Part shown: positions 43,616-54,800 of the stretch, piece after piece
Layout of the letters: each line of letters begins with the position of its first letter
Numbering within the stretch: position 1 is the first letter of the stretch
Source of the DNA: Flavobacterium sp. N3904
GTDB lineage: Bacteria; Bacteroidota; Bacteroidia; Flavobacteriales; Flavobacteriaceae
Reading direction: 5' to 3'
DNA: 64,000 bases
NCBI RefSeq assembly: GCF_025947305.1
Contig: NZ_CP110009.1
Location: forward strand, 2,087,501-2,151,500
The notes under the pieces: generated by a model
Seen by the model: only the letters and a program-made list of their open reading frames with translations
Databases searched by the model: none
Told to the model about the DNA's origin: nothing
Translations under genes and position numbers: made by a program

Positions 43616-46600
43616 ATGGTAAACAATATTAAAATAAAGAAATACTGGATCCTTACTTTTTGTATGGTACTGTGTTCGTTGGCAACTTTTGCACAGGATT
43701 TGAGCGATCAACAAATTGGTTTTGATGTAGCTCGAGTAACCACATCACTAAAAGAACATGGCGTAAAAGACCAAGATCTTGTCCGTGAAATTGCAATGAT
43801 GCGGGAGATGCAAAAGACCCAGTATACAGAAATGAAAAAAAGTGAAGAGGCTGTTTCACAAAAAATAAAATCGGAGCAAAATGCAAAAGGAACTAATAAT
43901 CGTTCCCTTGCTGTTACTGATATTCCTGAAAATGAGAGAGCTGCACTTATTGCTTTATATAATAGTACTGGAGGAGATAATTGGACAAATAAAACTGGTT
44001 GGGACATTAACAATACTAATTCAGATGTATCAAAGTGGTTTGGGGTTTGGGTTAGCAATGGGCATGTTATAATGCTAAATTTATCTCAAAATAATTTACA
44101 AGGTTTCCTTCCTGATTTAAGTGCTTTATCGAATATTACAGGTATTTATTTTGGAAATAATAATTTTGAAAATACTAGTATTCCTTCATTTTTTAATTCC
44201 TTAATTAATTTAAAAAATTTGAATCTTTATAACTGTGGTTTTATAGGTGATATTCCTAATTTATCTTCTTTAAATAAGTTAGAATATTTTTATATAGATA
44301 ATAATAAAGGGCTCACTCTTCATAGTTTTCCTTCATGGTTATTTAATTGTCTTAATTTGCAATTTATAGGTATGCATAATACTAATTTAACAGGTGTATT
44401 TCCGATGGAAATAACATATTTAACTCAACTTCGTGGACTTATGTTAGGTAGTAATAAATTAAATGGTCCTATACCTCCACAAATTGATAAATTAATTAAA
44501 CTTGAACAACTTTTTTTAGGTTTTAGCAATCTAGAAGGTGATATTCCTCCTGAAATTGGAAATTTATCTAAGCTTACTCATCTATATTTAAACGGGAATA
44601 GATTTAGTGGTAAAATACCTATTCAAATTGGGCAATTAACCAATCTTAAAGTACTTTGGCTTCACCATAATTTTAATCTTGAGGGAAATATTCCAGATTT
44701 AACAAAATTAATTTCTTTGAAAGATTTATTGTTGTATAATAATAAATTCCGTTTTGTAGATTTTGCTACTGAATATTCTATATATAAAACACAAATAACA
44801 AATCATTTTATTTATTCTCCTCAGGAAAAAACAGATTTAGAAAAAACAGTTTCTGGTGTTTCGGGTGGACCTATAAAGCTATCAATGTGTGAGGATAACA
44901 GATATATTCCTAATGTTGATACTTTTCAGTGGTATAAGAACGGACAAATAATTACTGGTGCAACAGCCAGACAATATACTATTTCCAATTTATCAGCTGT
45001 AAATGCAGGAGATTATTATTGTGTTTCTAATAATCCTCAAATCACAGACCTTGTTTTGCAGAGGAACACTATCCATCTGAAAGTAATCAATTGCACCCCA
45101 AAAACTGGAGAACTAAAAATTTTGTCCGAAAAACTGATTGTTAATGAAACCGTTAATTTTTCGTTTCTGGAAATAGTGGCAGCAGTTGCTAATAAAACAA
45201 AAAGTAAAATAGCCGGTAAAGACAGTTTACCAACCACAAATTATACTTGGACCATAACAGATGAAACAGGTAAAGAGGTAAACAAACAGGTGAGTACATC
45301 AGCTGCTTATTCCTATGTTTTCAATACATCGGGTAAATATTTTGTAAAACTAGATATTGTGGATGTAAATGGTTGTCCAGCCAGTTTTACTAAAGAAGTT
45401 ATTATAAAACCTGAGGTACAATGTCTCAACGAGAATATCTCCTTTTCATTTGAGACCACAGCTCCCAACTTAAGTTATGTTTGGACCAGTACCAAAGCTA
45501 CTGGAGAAGTTGTAAATTCTTCAACGGCCAGTGCATCGAGTCTTTATAATGTATCGTTTTCAGTTCCAGGGGACTATTCCATTACAATGGTAGCAAAAGA
45601 TACGGTAACACAATGTTTTGAAACGTTTACTAAAAAAGTGACTATAGAATCTTGTGCCCCTACCAATTGTATGGTTCATTTCAATTTCAATTTTAAAATT
45701 CCAGATACAGGCAAAGGCTTTGGGGGATTAGTTTTAAACTTAGATTCCAGAATGAATATTGCCAATGGCGTAGTAGATTTCTTGAAAGCCAAAAGAAATA
45801 AAAAGTTGTTTGCGACCACATTTGACATGACCAATAAAGGGGTAAATGCAGTTATAGTCAATAAAGAAATTACGGTAAGTCCAGGCGATGTCTACAAAGT
45901 AGGAACCGCCAATGAGATTTCTAATACTACACCAACGGTAATACGAATTCAAGACAACAGTTACAGTAATACTTTTTCGACTTTGATTAGTAGTGGTATT
46001 TTGAAGAACACTTCATTAAAAAAGGACGATCTTGATGTTTCGTTCTTCATTATTTCCGAAGATAACTTTACTTCTACACTCGATGGAGCCAAAAATGCTT
46101 ACCAAGATTTATTGGCTTCTGGTAAAGCCAAAAAAATATTTTTTGTTTTGGTGAACGAAGGGAAGTTTAGCTATGTAAGAAATATTGCTGGAATAAATAG
46201 AAAAACTATTATTTCACCGATACAATTTTTAACTGAAATTATGGGTTCAATACCGGTTAATTATTCAGCGACAAATTCGATTTTAAATTCTGATTTTGTT
46301 CAATTTTCAAAAGCGGATATTGCCAATGTTGGGTTTAAAAAAGTACTTAGCGATTTCTTACAAAAAGGATATGATGATGTGTCATCAATGTGTGAGGATG
46401 TCGAATCCTGTACTAAGAAAAATGTGAATGCACCCGTACTTAAAGGTTTGTTTTTAACCTTGGCAAATAAGTTAAAAGATACTCCTGCCGGTGTGGATGC
46501 TAATATTTATGCAAGCAAAGAATTAGCTGCCTTATCACCATATACGGTTGAATTAAAACCAATAATTTATAATTTCATTAATACTAGTAGTACCATAAGT

Positions 46601-48106
46601 TTCTCCTTTTCGAGCACAAGTTCAGAAAATGATGTGCAGTTGCCAAAACCTCTTTCGGGTAGCATTTTGGATATCGATTTAAAAGAATATACAGATGCTG
46701 CTACTATTACACCTGTTAAAACTATTTTTAGTAATGGCAAAGTTGATGAGTTAAATGGATTTGTCAGAAATATTGATTTTTGTGTTGAGAAATTATCTTG
46801 TGTGTCTCACGTGGCACTTGTGATCGATGAATCAGGTTCAATTGATTTAACAGAAATTAATAAAATCAAAAAACAATTAAAAGGATTTGTTTACCAACAA
46901 GCTTTGACTAATGAAAAAATAGGGTCTAATATTTACATTTCATTAACTGGAATGTCTGATAGCGATGCTGATACCAGAACAGATTTTATTGAGCCGATTA
47001 AAGTTTCTACAGATCCATCCGTTTTAAATAAATTCTACACTTGGATCGATGATCTTGGAAAAAGAAATGGACAAACAGGAGTTAGTGCAGGATCAGATTA
47101 TTGGAACAGTGGACTGAATAAAGCATTAAGTTATACATTGAAACCAAATGCAGTTATTATGATTGCAGATGGTTGTCAAACGGCAAATGCTACTCAACTT
47201 CAAACCACTATGAAGAATTTTAATAATGCTAAAGGAAGTAGCCCAGACTTACCGCATTTATATGTTATTGGTATTGAAAATGGTTTTTATGTAGATAAGC
47301 CATCAACTGGAAAAATTCTGGATCGTAACGAAGATCCAAATTATAATACGGCATTGCAAAAAAGAAGTTTGACTGCAAAAGTAGCAGCTAGATTAACTAA
47401 GTCTTTGCAGTATTTATTAGGATTTAGCGATACTGAGTTTCCGGTATCAAGTATAAGTGACTTTAAAAATGGAACTTATTTTGGTCATGATAACTTTAGC
47501 TTATTGGCTTCAGATGTAACCTATATTTCAGACAAAATAGCAGATAGTCAGATTGTATGTGGTGTTTCGGCTGTCAAGGATTTTTGCGATGATTGTTTTT
47601 CTTTCAAACCAGAACCGGATCATGAATATTTATTGAGTGCATGGGTTAAAGAGGAATCTTTTGTTCAAGTTAAGTCTTATACAAATTCTGCAATTAATAT
47701 TGTGTTTTATAGACAAAAAGAGGCTTTAGACGTTCCAGGGCAAATAATAGCTACAATAGTTGCTGATCCATCAGGGGAAATTATCGATGGTTGGCAAAGA
47801 ATTGTGAAAAAAATTAAAGTCCCACATGATGCTATAACAATTGGTTTTGTTTTAGATAACAAAAGTCCCAGTATTCCAGTTTATTTTGATGACATTAGAA
47901 TTCATCCCCTAAATGGTAGCGTAAAGTCATTTGTGTATGACCCTGAAACTTTTAAACTGATGTCAGAATTGGACGAAAATAATTACAGTACTTTCTACGA
48001 GTATGATAACGAAGGCGGGTTAGTTCGTGTGAAAAAAGAAACTGCCAAAGGGGTTAAAACAATTCAGGAAACACGTTCAGGAAGCGTAATTAATACAGAT
48101 AAATAA
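43616..48106 (+). CDS. Secreted LRR/Ig/PKD/vWA protein with RHS-A-like C-terminal tail
   Basis: 1496 residues. Signal peptide ending LATFAQ; N-terminal DLSDQQIGFDVARVTTSLKE is a copy of the previous gene's. LRRs (about 145-390), one Ig-like domain, PKD-like domains (about 490-680), an unrecognised region, then a vWA domain with MIDAS motif VIDESGSIDL (about 1068-1077) and IMIADGC. The last 160 residues form a carbohydrate-binding-like beta domain (HEYLLSAWVKEE ... PVYFDDIRIHP) and the tail VKSFVYDPETFKLMSELDEN, FYEYDNEGGLVRVKKETAKG. That tail is what normally ends Bacteroidota RHS component A, so it looks like a fusion of LRR/vWA module and relocated RHS tail. Confidence 0.85.
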   Translation: MVNNIKIKKYWILTFCMVLCSLATFAQDLSDQQIGFDVARVTTSLKEHGVKDQDLVREIAMMREMQKTQYTEMKKSEEAVSQKIKSEQNAKGTNNRSLAVTDIPENERAALIALYNSTGGDNWTNKTGWDINNTNSDVSKWFGVWVSNGHVIMLNLSQNNLQGFLPDLSALSNITGIYFGNNNFENTSIPSFFNSLINLKNLNLYNCGFIGDIPNLSSLNKLEYFYIDNNKGLTLHSFPSWLFNCLNLQFIGMHNTNLTGVFPMEITYLTQLRGLMLGSNKLNGPIPPQIDKLIKLEQLFLGFSNLEGDIPPEIGNLSKLTHLYLNGNRFSGKIPIQIGQLTNLKVLWLHHNFNLEGNIPDLTKLISLKDLLLYNNKFRFVDFATEYSIYKTQITNHFIYSPQEKTDLEKTVSGVSGGPIKLSMCEDNRYIPNVDTFQWYKNGQIITGATARQYTISNLSAVNAGDYYCVSNNPQITDLVLQRNTIHLKVINCTPKTGELKILSEKLIVNETVNFSFLEIVAAVANKTKSKIAGKDSLPTTNYTWTITDETGKEVNKQVSTSAAYSYVFNTSGKYFVKLDIVDVNGCPASFTKEVIIKPEVQCLNENISFSFETTAPNLSYVWTSTKATGEVVNSSTASASSLYNVSFSVPGDYSITMVAKDTVTQCFETFTKKVTIESCAPTNCMVHFNFNFKIPDTGKGFGGLVLNLDSRMNIANGVVDFLKAKRNKKLFATTFDMTNKGVNAVIVNKEITVSPGDVYKVGTANEISNTTPTVIRIQDNSYSNTFSTLISSGILKNTSLKKDDLDVSFFIISEDNFTSTLDGAKNAYQDLLASGKAKKIFFVLVNEGKFSYVRNIAGINRKTIISPIQFLTEIMGSIPVNYSATNSILNSDFVQFSKADIANVGFKKVLSDFLQKGYDDVSSMCEDVESCTKKNVNAPVLKGLFLTLANKLKDTPAGVDANIYASKELAALSPYTVELKPIIYNFINTSSTISFSFSSTSSENDVQLPKPLSGSILDIDLKEYTDAATITPVKTIFSNGKVDELNGFVRNIDFCVEKLSCVSHVALVIDESGSIDLTEINKIKKQLKGFVYQQALTNEKIGSNIYISLTGMSDSDADTRTDFIEPIKVSTDPSVLNKFYTWIDDLGKRNGQTGVSAGSDYWNSGLNKALSYTLKPNAVIMIADGCQTANATQLQTTMKNFNNAKGSSPDLPHLYVIGIENGFYVDKPSTGKILDRNEDPNYNTALQKRSLTAKVAARLTKSLQYLLGFSDTEFPVSSISDFKNGTYFGHDNFSLLASDVTYISDKIADSQIVCGVSAVKDFCDDCFSFKPEPDHEYLLSAWVKEESFVQVKSYTNSAINIVFYRQKEALDVPGQIIATIVADPSGEIIDGWQRIVKKIKVPHDAITIGFVLDNKSPSIPVYFDDIRIHPLNGSVKSFVYDPETFKLMSELDENNYSTFYEYDNEGGLVRVKKETAKGVKTIQETRSGSVINTDK

Positions 48107-48109
48107 GGT

Positions 48110-48826
48110 ATGTTTTGCAAAAAAATATTCAGTGTTTGGTTGGTGTTTTATTGTTGTTTTGGCCATGCACAAACGGTGAATGCCGTTTTTAAAAAATTAG
48201 GGCAGCAATACAGTGTTGCCAAGCCGCTTCAATATCAGTCAAAATATGTTTTGTATAAAGATTTTGATTCTAAAAAAATTGAGGAAAGTTATAAAGGTGT
48301 TTTTTATAAAAACAGTCAAAATGAAATCTATATGAAAATTGGGGAAACAGAAATTTTGAATTCCAAATCGGTAAATCTTAAGATTAGCCATCCGGAAAAA
48401 GCTATTGAGATTTCTAATCCGATCCCCACTTATTTTGGTGATTTTGATATGAAGCCTTTATTAGAATTGTGCAAAATTGATAAATTCATTGATTACAAGT
48501 CATATTGGGAAATAACAATGACTGCAAAGCCTTTTTCGAGTCTTCCCTATTCGAAAATCATAGTTAGAGTATCTAAAGCTTATTTTTTACAAAAACAGGT
48601 TTTTTATTACAACACAGCTACTAATTTTTCGCAGGATTTTAGAAAACCAGATGTGCATTATCCGAGATTAGAGGTGATTTATGCAAATTATAACAGAAAT
48701 GCAATTAATGCTTCGGTTTTTAAAAACAGCACTTATTTTACTACTTCAGGTAAAGGTGGTATTGTTTTGTCCCAGAGGTTAAAGAAGTACGAGATTGTAG
48801 ATCAAAGAAATAATTCCAATAATTAA
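48110..48826 (+). CDS. Exported protein of unknown function in the RHS operon
   Basis: 238 residues. Signal peptide KKIFSVWLVFYCCFGHAQ. The mature protein is predominantly beta, with repeated motif patterns (VLYKDFDSKKIEESYKGVFY, IYMKIGETEILNSKSVNLKI) like the one-sided beta sheet of LolA/LppX-type lipid carriers, but similarity is not strong enough to assert. It starts 3 bases after the LRR/vWA stop and ends 16 bases before the giant RHS gene, so it is part of the same transcript. Confidence 0.6.
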   Translation: MFCKKIFSVWLVFYCCFGHAQTVNAVFKKLGQQYSVAKPLQYQSKYVLYKDFDSKKIEESYKGVFYKNSQNEIYMKIGETEILNSKSVNLKISHPEKAIEISNPIPTYFGDFDMKPLLELCKIDKFIDYKSYWEITMTAKPFSSLPYSKIIVRVSKAYFLQKQVFYYNTATNFSQDFRKPDVHYPRLEVIYANYNRNAINASVFKNSTYFTTSGKGGIVLSQRLKKYEIVDQRNNSNN

Positions 48827-48842
48827 AATAAAAAATAGATAT

Positions 48843-51800
48843 ATGTATATCAATAAAAGTATAATAGTATTTGTATTTACATTTTTTTCATTGTTTGCCT
48901 TTGGACAGCATGAAGAACCTGTAATTGATTCTAAATCTGGAAACAATTTAAAAGTTGGAGCAATATTAAAAGTTGTTGATTCTAAGTATAATGATTTAAA
49001 TAAGCACGATTTATTTGCTTCTATAAATCCTAATGTGACCATTCATTTTGGATTTGATAATACTAATAAAGACGCCGCTGACTTTAAAGATGTTTATACT
49101 TGTACAATTGTGTTAAGCGTAACTTCTTCTTATGACAGTAAAGGAGATGGTATAAATCCAAAAACAGTATCACTTACTATCGTACATGATAATAGTTCGA
49201 AAGGTTTGGAGTTTAATGATTACGCCGTTTATAGTCTTCCAGGAATTCATAAAGCGGATGTTAAAGTAGTATCTATAACTTATTCTAAGCCTGTTCCTGC
49301 TTCAACGGCGTATTTAGCATTGAAATTCAATACAGAGCGTTACTATAATTTACAATTGAGTGGTTCAAACTCATCGGTATTGCCTATAAGTTATAAATTG
49401 GTTAAATATAGCGGGGTTAATGAGGTAATTGTCTCTAAAGTTAGTGACGGAGCCGAAGAGTTGGTGATTAATTGGACAAAAGACACCAAAGCTCCAGCAG
49501 TAGAGTATGAATTGGAATGGACTTGGATTGATAATTACAAAACGGATGGCGGTAAATTATTACCCAATGAAATTGCTTTAACCGAGCAGGATTTTAAATT
49601 AAACAGTACGAGAATACAAACTAAAGATCTTACCTATAGAATTCCTTTAGTGTTTTCTAATGGTTATTTGGTTTATAGAATTAGACCAGTTGGACGATTC
49701 CTTGACAACACCTCAAAGAATTATTATGGAGTATGGTCTTCAGGGATAGCAGATAAATATAAGCTAGTTAGTGATTGGCCGTATAGTGTAGAGATTAACC
49801 AAGCTCACGAATTAGGCGAAAAGAACTGGCAGTATCAAGCGTCTTTTGCCGAAGACGGTAAGAAGAAAGAAGTGGTAAGTTATTTTGACGGTTCTTTACG
49901 CAATCGTCAAACAGTAACCAAAGTAAATTCAAATAATAAAGCAATTGTTGGTGAGGTAATTTATGATACTCAGGGTAGAGCAGCGATAGAAGTACTGCCA
50001 ACACCGATTGAGTCTTCTGGAATACGGTTTTATAATGATTTAAATACCAATGAAGCGGGATCATTATATTCTCATAAAGATTTTGATTGGGACAATGCTA
50101 GTGTAAAAGATTGTAACCCAATTCCAGTTCCTAAAATGTCCAATAAAGCTGGAGCTGGCAAATATTATTCTCCAAATAATGATCCACTGAAAAATTATCA
50201 GGATTTTGTCCCAGATGCTATTGGTTATCCTTTTTCTCAAGTAGTCTACACTCCTGATAATACGGGAAGAATTAAAAGTAAAGGAGGAGTAGGACTTGAC
50301 CATCAAATAGGTTCAGGACATGAAATGCAATATTTTTATGGTCATCCCAAACAGGAAGAATTAAATCGTCTTTTTGGTTATAAAGTTGGCGATTATTCTC
50401 ATTACAAAAAGAATACGGTTATTGATCCTAACGGGCAAGTGAGTGTGAGTTATTTGGATCCGCAAGGAAGAACTGTTGCAACGGCTCTTGCAGGCGATAA
50501 TAAAGGAAATTTGGTTTCACTAGATGATGAAAAGAATCAAGCCTTGCACCTCATGACCACAACTGACTTATTATCAAATAATGATAAATATGTGTCTGGC
50601 GAGAATGGTGTTATTGAAGATGGAATTAAATTGAGTACTCCGATTACTGTAGTTAAAGAAGGAGACATTAAATTTGAATATTCTTTTGTTAAAACTAAAG
50701 GTGCCTATGCTGATTCTTGTTTAAATACTAAGTTTTATCCTTTTGTATATGACTGGTCTATTAGTTTAAAAAATGATTGTGCTTTGGAATTGCTTACAGG
50801 CAATAATCCAATAAGTTCAAAAATTGGTGCTTCTAGTTTAAATGGCACTAACGCAACTGAATTGAGTTTTAAGAATAAAGTCTTTAATGCCAAAGACGGA
50901 GCAAATTTTTTGAAGGTTGGTTCCTATCCTTTGAGTAAAGATCTGCGTATAGACCATGATGTTTTAGATGAATATGCTGAGGATTACATCGCAGAATTAA
51001 AAAAGAGTACAAAATGTTTGCCAGATCTCTCTTCATTAGAGGCCGAAATTACTGTGACCGATTGCAACATAACTTGTAAAAGTTGTGAAGAGTCGTTAGT
51101 GCGTGAAAATTTAACTACAGAAGAGTTTACAGCTTTTCAATTGTTACTTTCTGCAGAGCCAAATAAACTTGGTAATGTTGCTGCAAGAGAATCTTATATT
51201 GTTAAAGCGGAAGCGAATTATGTTGAAAAAAATATACTGACGGTTCTTGAACTTGAAAATTCAGAGCGACCAGATTATGAAAAACGTTTCAAAGCTCAAT
51301 TCAGAAGTTTGCTTACGGGATGTAGAGATTTATGCGAGCAACCCATAAATGTGTGTGACCTTAATTTGGACATACTTTTAGGAGATGTTAGCCCGCATGG
51401 TCAGTACGGTTCTGTTGATGGAATTGAAACAGAAGATGAAAACGAAGATACTCCTTCAGCAAAAGTTATTGATCCATTAAGTCTTTTTAATGAGAACAAT
51501 CAATTATTATACGGTGGTTATACAACAAATACCTATTTTGATGAGGATATAAAACAAAATGTAACAGAGAATATTTCTAACTACAATTGGAAAAAACCAT
51601 TTGGTGGTTCCTACAAAGAAGAAGATGGTTCAGTATCAAAAATTAGAGTCAAACTAATTAGCGAAAATCTTGAACACCCAGAATTAAATATTTACGAGCC
51701 AGCTTTGGATGGTGTTATTTTGAAGGCATTGGATCGTGATCCTGAAAGTGATGATGTTAATGATTACTTGGTTCAGCCACAATATTTGCGTGATGTGGCT

Positions 51801-54800
51801 CAATTTATTACTATATGGAAAACCAGTTGGGCCAACTCATTAGTGCAGTACCATCCAGAATATCAATATTATGTTTATAATTCAAATTTGTGTACTAAAA
51901 CAAATGGGGATGGGTTAAATTCTGACGGATTTGATGAGCAATTGCGTAATAAAGAGTTTTATGATGCTGATAAAAAACAGATTGACAACACTATCTTTAG
52001 TAGTACAGGTACATTAGCTCAATTGCTAACTATTGATAGTAACAATAACACTGGCGACCCCTTTTATAATTCTAAAAACGATAAAGAAACCGTAGCTGAT
52101 TATAATGTTCGAAAAGCTTTAATGAAAGAAGCATTAGAAGTAAATTTTGACGGTATGGCTTTGCCATCAGGTAAAAAACTAAATATGCTTCAGGCTGCCT
52201 GTTACTTTGCTGCTTTCTCAAATGGAATTGCACCTGAATCTGCCTATTTTGATTTCATGAAACTTAATCAAGTGGATTTGTTAAAAACGATTGATAATTT
52301 TGGAAAAAACGGAAATATTGCAGAGTTAAATATAAAACAAAGAATATGGTCTAATTTTAGATCCTATTATACCGCTTTAAAAGAAAAAACCCGTACTGTT
52401 TTTTCTCATATTGATGCTATTAAAAACAATAATTATAATGATTGTATTGGGAACGCAGAGAGTAAAGATACTTTTGTGACTTTATTCAAAAAATATAGTG
52501 TAGTAAATTATGGAGAACTATTAAAACTTATTGATTCAATTCCAGAAAATCCAACTGTACCTGTTACAACCCCTGTGAGTACAGGTGTAGAATTAGCATG
52601 TTCTAATGTAACATCAGGTTTGTATAGGGATAAAGTAAAACGTTTTGTGCCTGCAGATTATGGATATGATTCCTCTATTGGTGACATGGAATTCTTGGCT
52701 GAGACTAAAGCAATTATAGAATCTAAAATGTATGTTGAAACGGGAAGATGTCCAATATCTTTCGATTTGGAAAATTTCCTAAAAGGACTCGTAGATACTA
52801 CTATTCAAGATAAAGGGTTGTTAATTAATGGTTTTAATACTTCAAGTATGCCTTTTTTAACTTCAAGTATATTCAATGCTCAATTAAACCCTGGATTTAA
52901 TTTGGAGGCATCCGCAAATATTCCGAAAATTACAGCACGTGAAGTTGGACGTACACTAAATATTGTTTTTACTCAGGATGGAAATGATATTTCTAGTCCA
53001 ATTGAATTAAGTTTTGCAAAGAATTTATCAGACTATTATAATCCTTGCGGGGCAAAAGTTGATCCTCCAAAATGGGCGGATGTTACAGGATTTAAAAACT
53101 TTTATGCAGTGCCGGGTTCTTACAACAGTACTTCAAAGACATATAGATTTCGTATTGTTGCTATTATAAATAGAAAAGGAAGCGTGTCAAGTTGTACTAC
53201 TCCAGAAGAAATACTTGTTGATGGAATCACAAAAGCAAATGTTTCAGACTGTTCTTCACTCATAATTGCTCCGTGTGATAAAAAACAAAAATTCAGTGAT
53301 GCATTCAATCAATTAGTACTTCACTTACAAGCCAATGCTACTTTGAAAAGTGCAGATTTGAATATTTCAAGTGATGATACTTTTGTAAATGGATACTTGT
53401 ATGAATATTTTGGAATCAAACAAGGAGATATTGTAAAATGGCATAATATTCCTGAGGGAGTTGACATTACCGTAAATGATGTAAAGCGTGTTTCAGTCAA
53501 TCTTGGATCATACAGTTTAGGAAGAGATATAATAAAAAGTGTATTTATTAATGGTTTAGAATCAGGGAATAAAAGTACTTTATTAAGTGTAAGAATTAAA
53601 ACCCGATTTTTTAGAAATAGCCAAATCACGGGTATAATCAGATCGGGTAGTGGTAATATGCCATTGTATTTCACCTGTTGTTCACCTTGTGGTGAAACCG
53701 ATTATAATGGAGATGGATACGGAGATTTATGTGGTCCAGGTGGTCCAGGAAATTGCGGTACTGTTGATACGGATGGTGATGGTATTTTTGATTTGTGCGA
53801 TACCTGCCCTACAATTCCAAATCCTAATAATGAACCTTGTGAAGCAAATCCTCCTTACACACGTGTCACTTCCTGTAATGTAGTGGCAAATGAAGAGCTT
53901 GCTTATGAGGATCGAGTAAAGGATATTCTAAATGATATGTTGGGTAATTTTAATTATACCATAAATGATGATGGGGATTTTTATAAAGCAGGGAATATTT
54001 CAGACTATTCACCTGTTAAAAATTTGGTTGATCAATCTAGGTTAGCTTCTCATTTTCAGGCTGAAAGAACACGTTATAGAGTAAATAATTTGAAGAGTGT
54101 TGTCATGGATCGCTATTCTGTTGTTATAGAGAATGGTTTGTTGAGTATTACTTTTGATGAAAATTCTGGAAGTGTAAACAATAAAAACTTCATCAATTTT
54201 TACGACGTAAATTTAAAGAACGCTAAAAAGATTAATTATATTGATGTAATAAGTGATTTGAGTTTTGTTATTAATTTTACAGATAACCAAGGTAAAATTG
54301 TGAATCAGACCGGTAGTGCAATATCGCATTATACCTTTGTAGAAATATCCAAATACGAAGCAAGAGCTATAGCAGTACCTTACTGTCAATTTGCCTCAGA
54401 GGTTTATCCTCCAAAATTAACAGCGAAGAATGCTTTGGCTGGATCTGGTGATATTTATGTTGCTATTTCACAAGATGGAAAAATTGATTACAACGATAAT
54501 ACTTCTCCCTCTTCTTTCATGAGCAAAAAATCTGCTTCCGGGAAGTTACTTACCATGCGTGACGCTATTCCAACTTCAATTCCAACTTCCAGTTGTTCCG
54601 ATATTTGTATTCCGCCAACAGTAGCTCCGATTGTATGCGGTGATAAATGGGTAGCTTTTAAGTTAAATATGAAAGCACAGGTTCCTGATTATGAAATTCC
54701 GGATAATTTAGTAAAAGACGGAATCTTTTTCTGTGAAGCTAATTTTGGATACATCAGCGAAGAGTATAATTATTATTTGAATAAGTTCGGTATATCAAGT

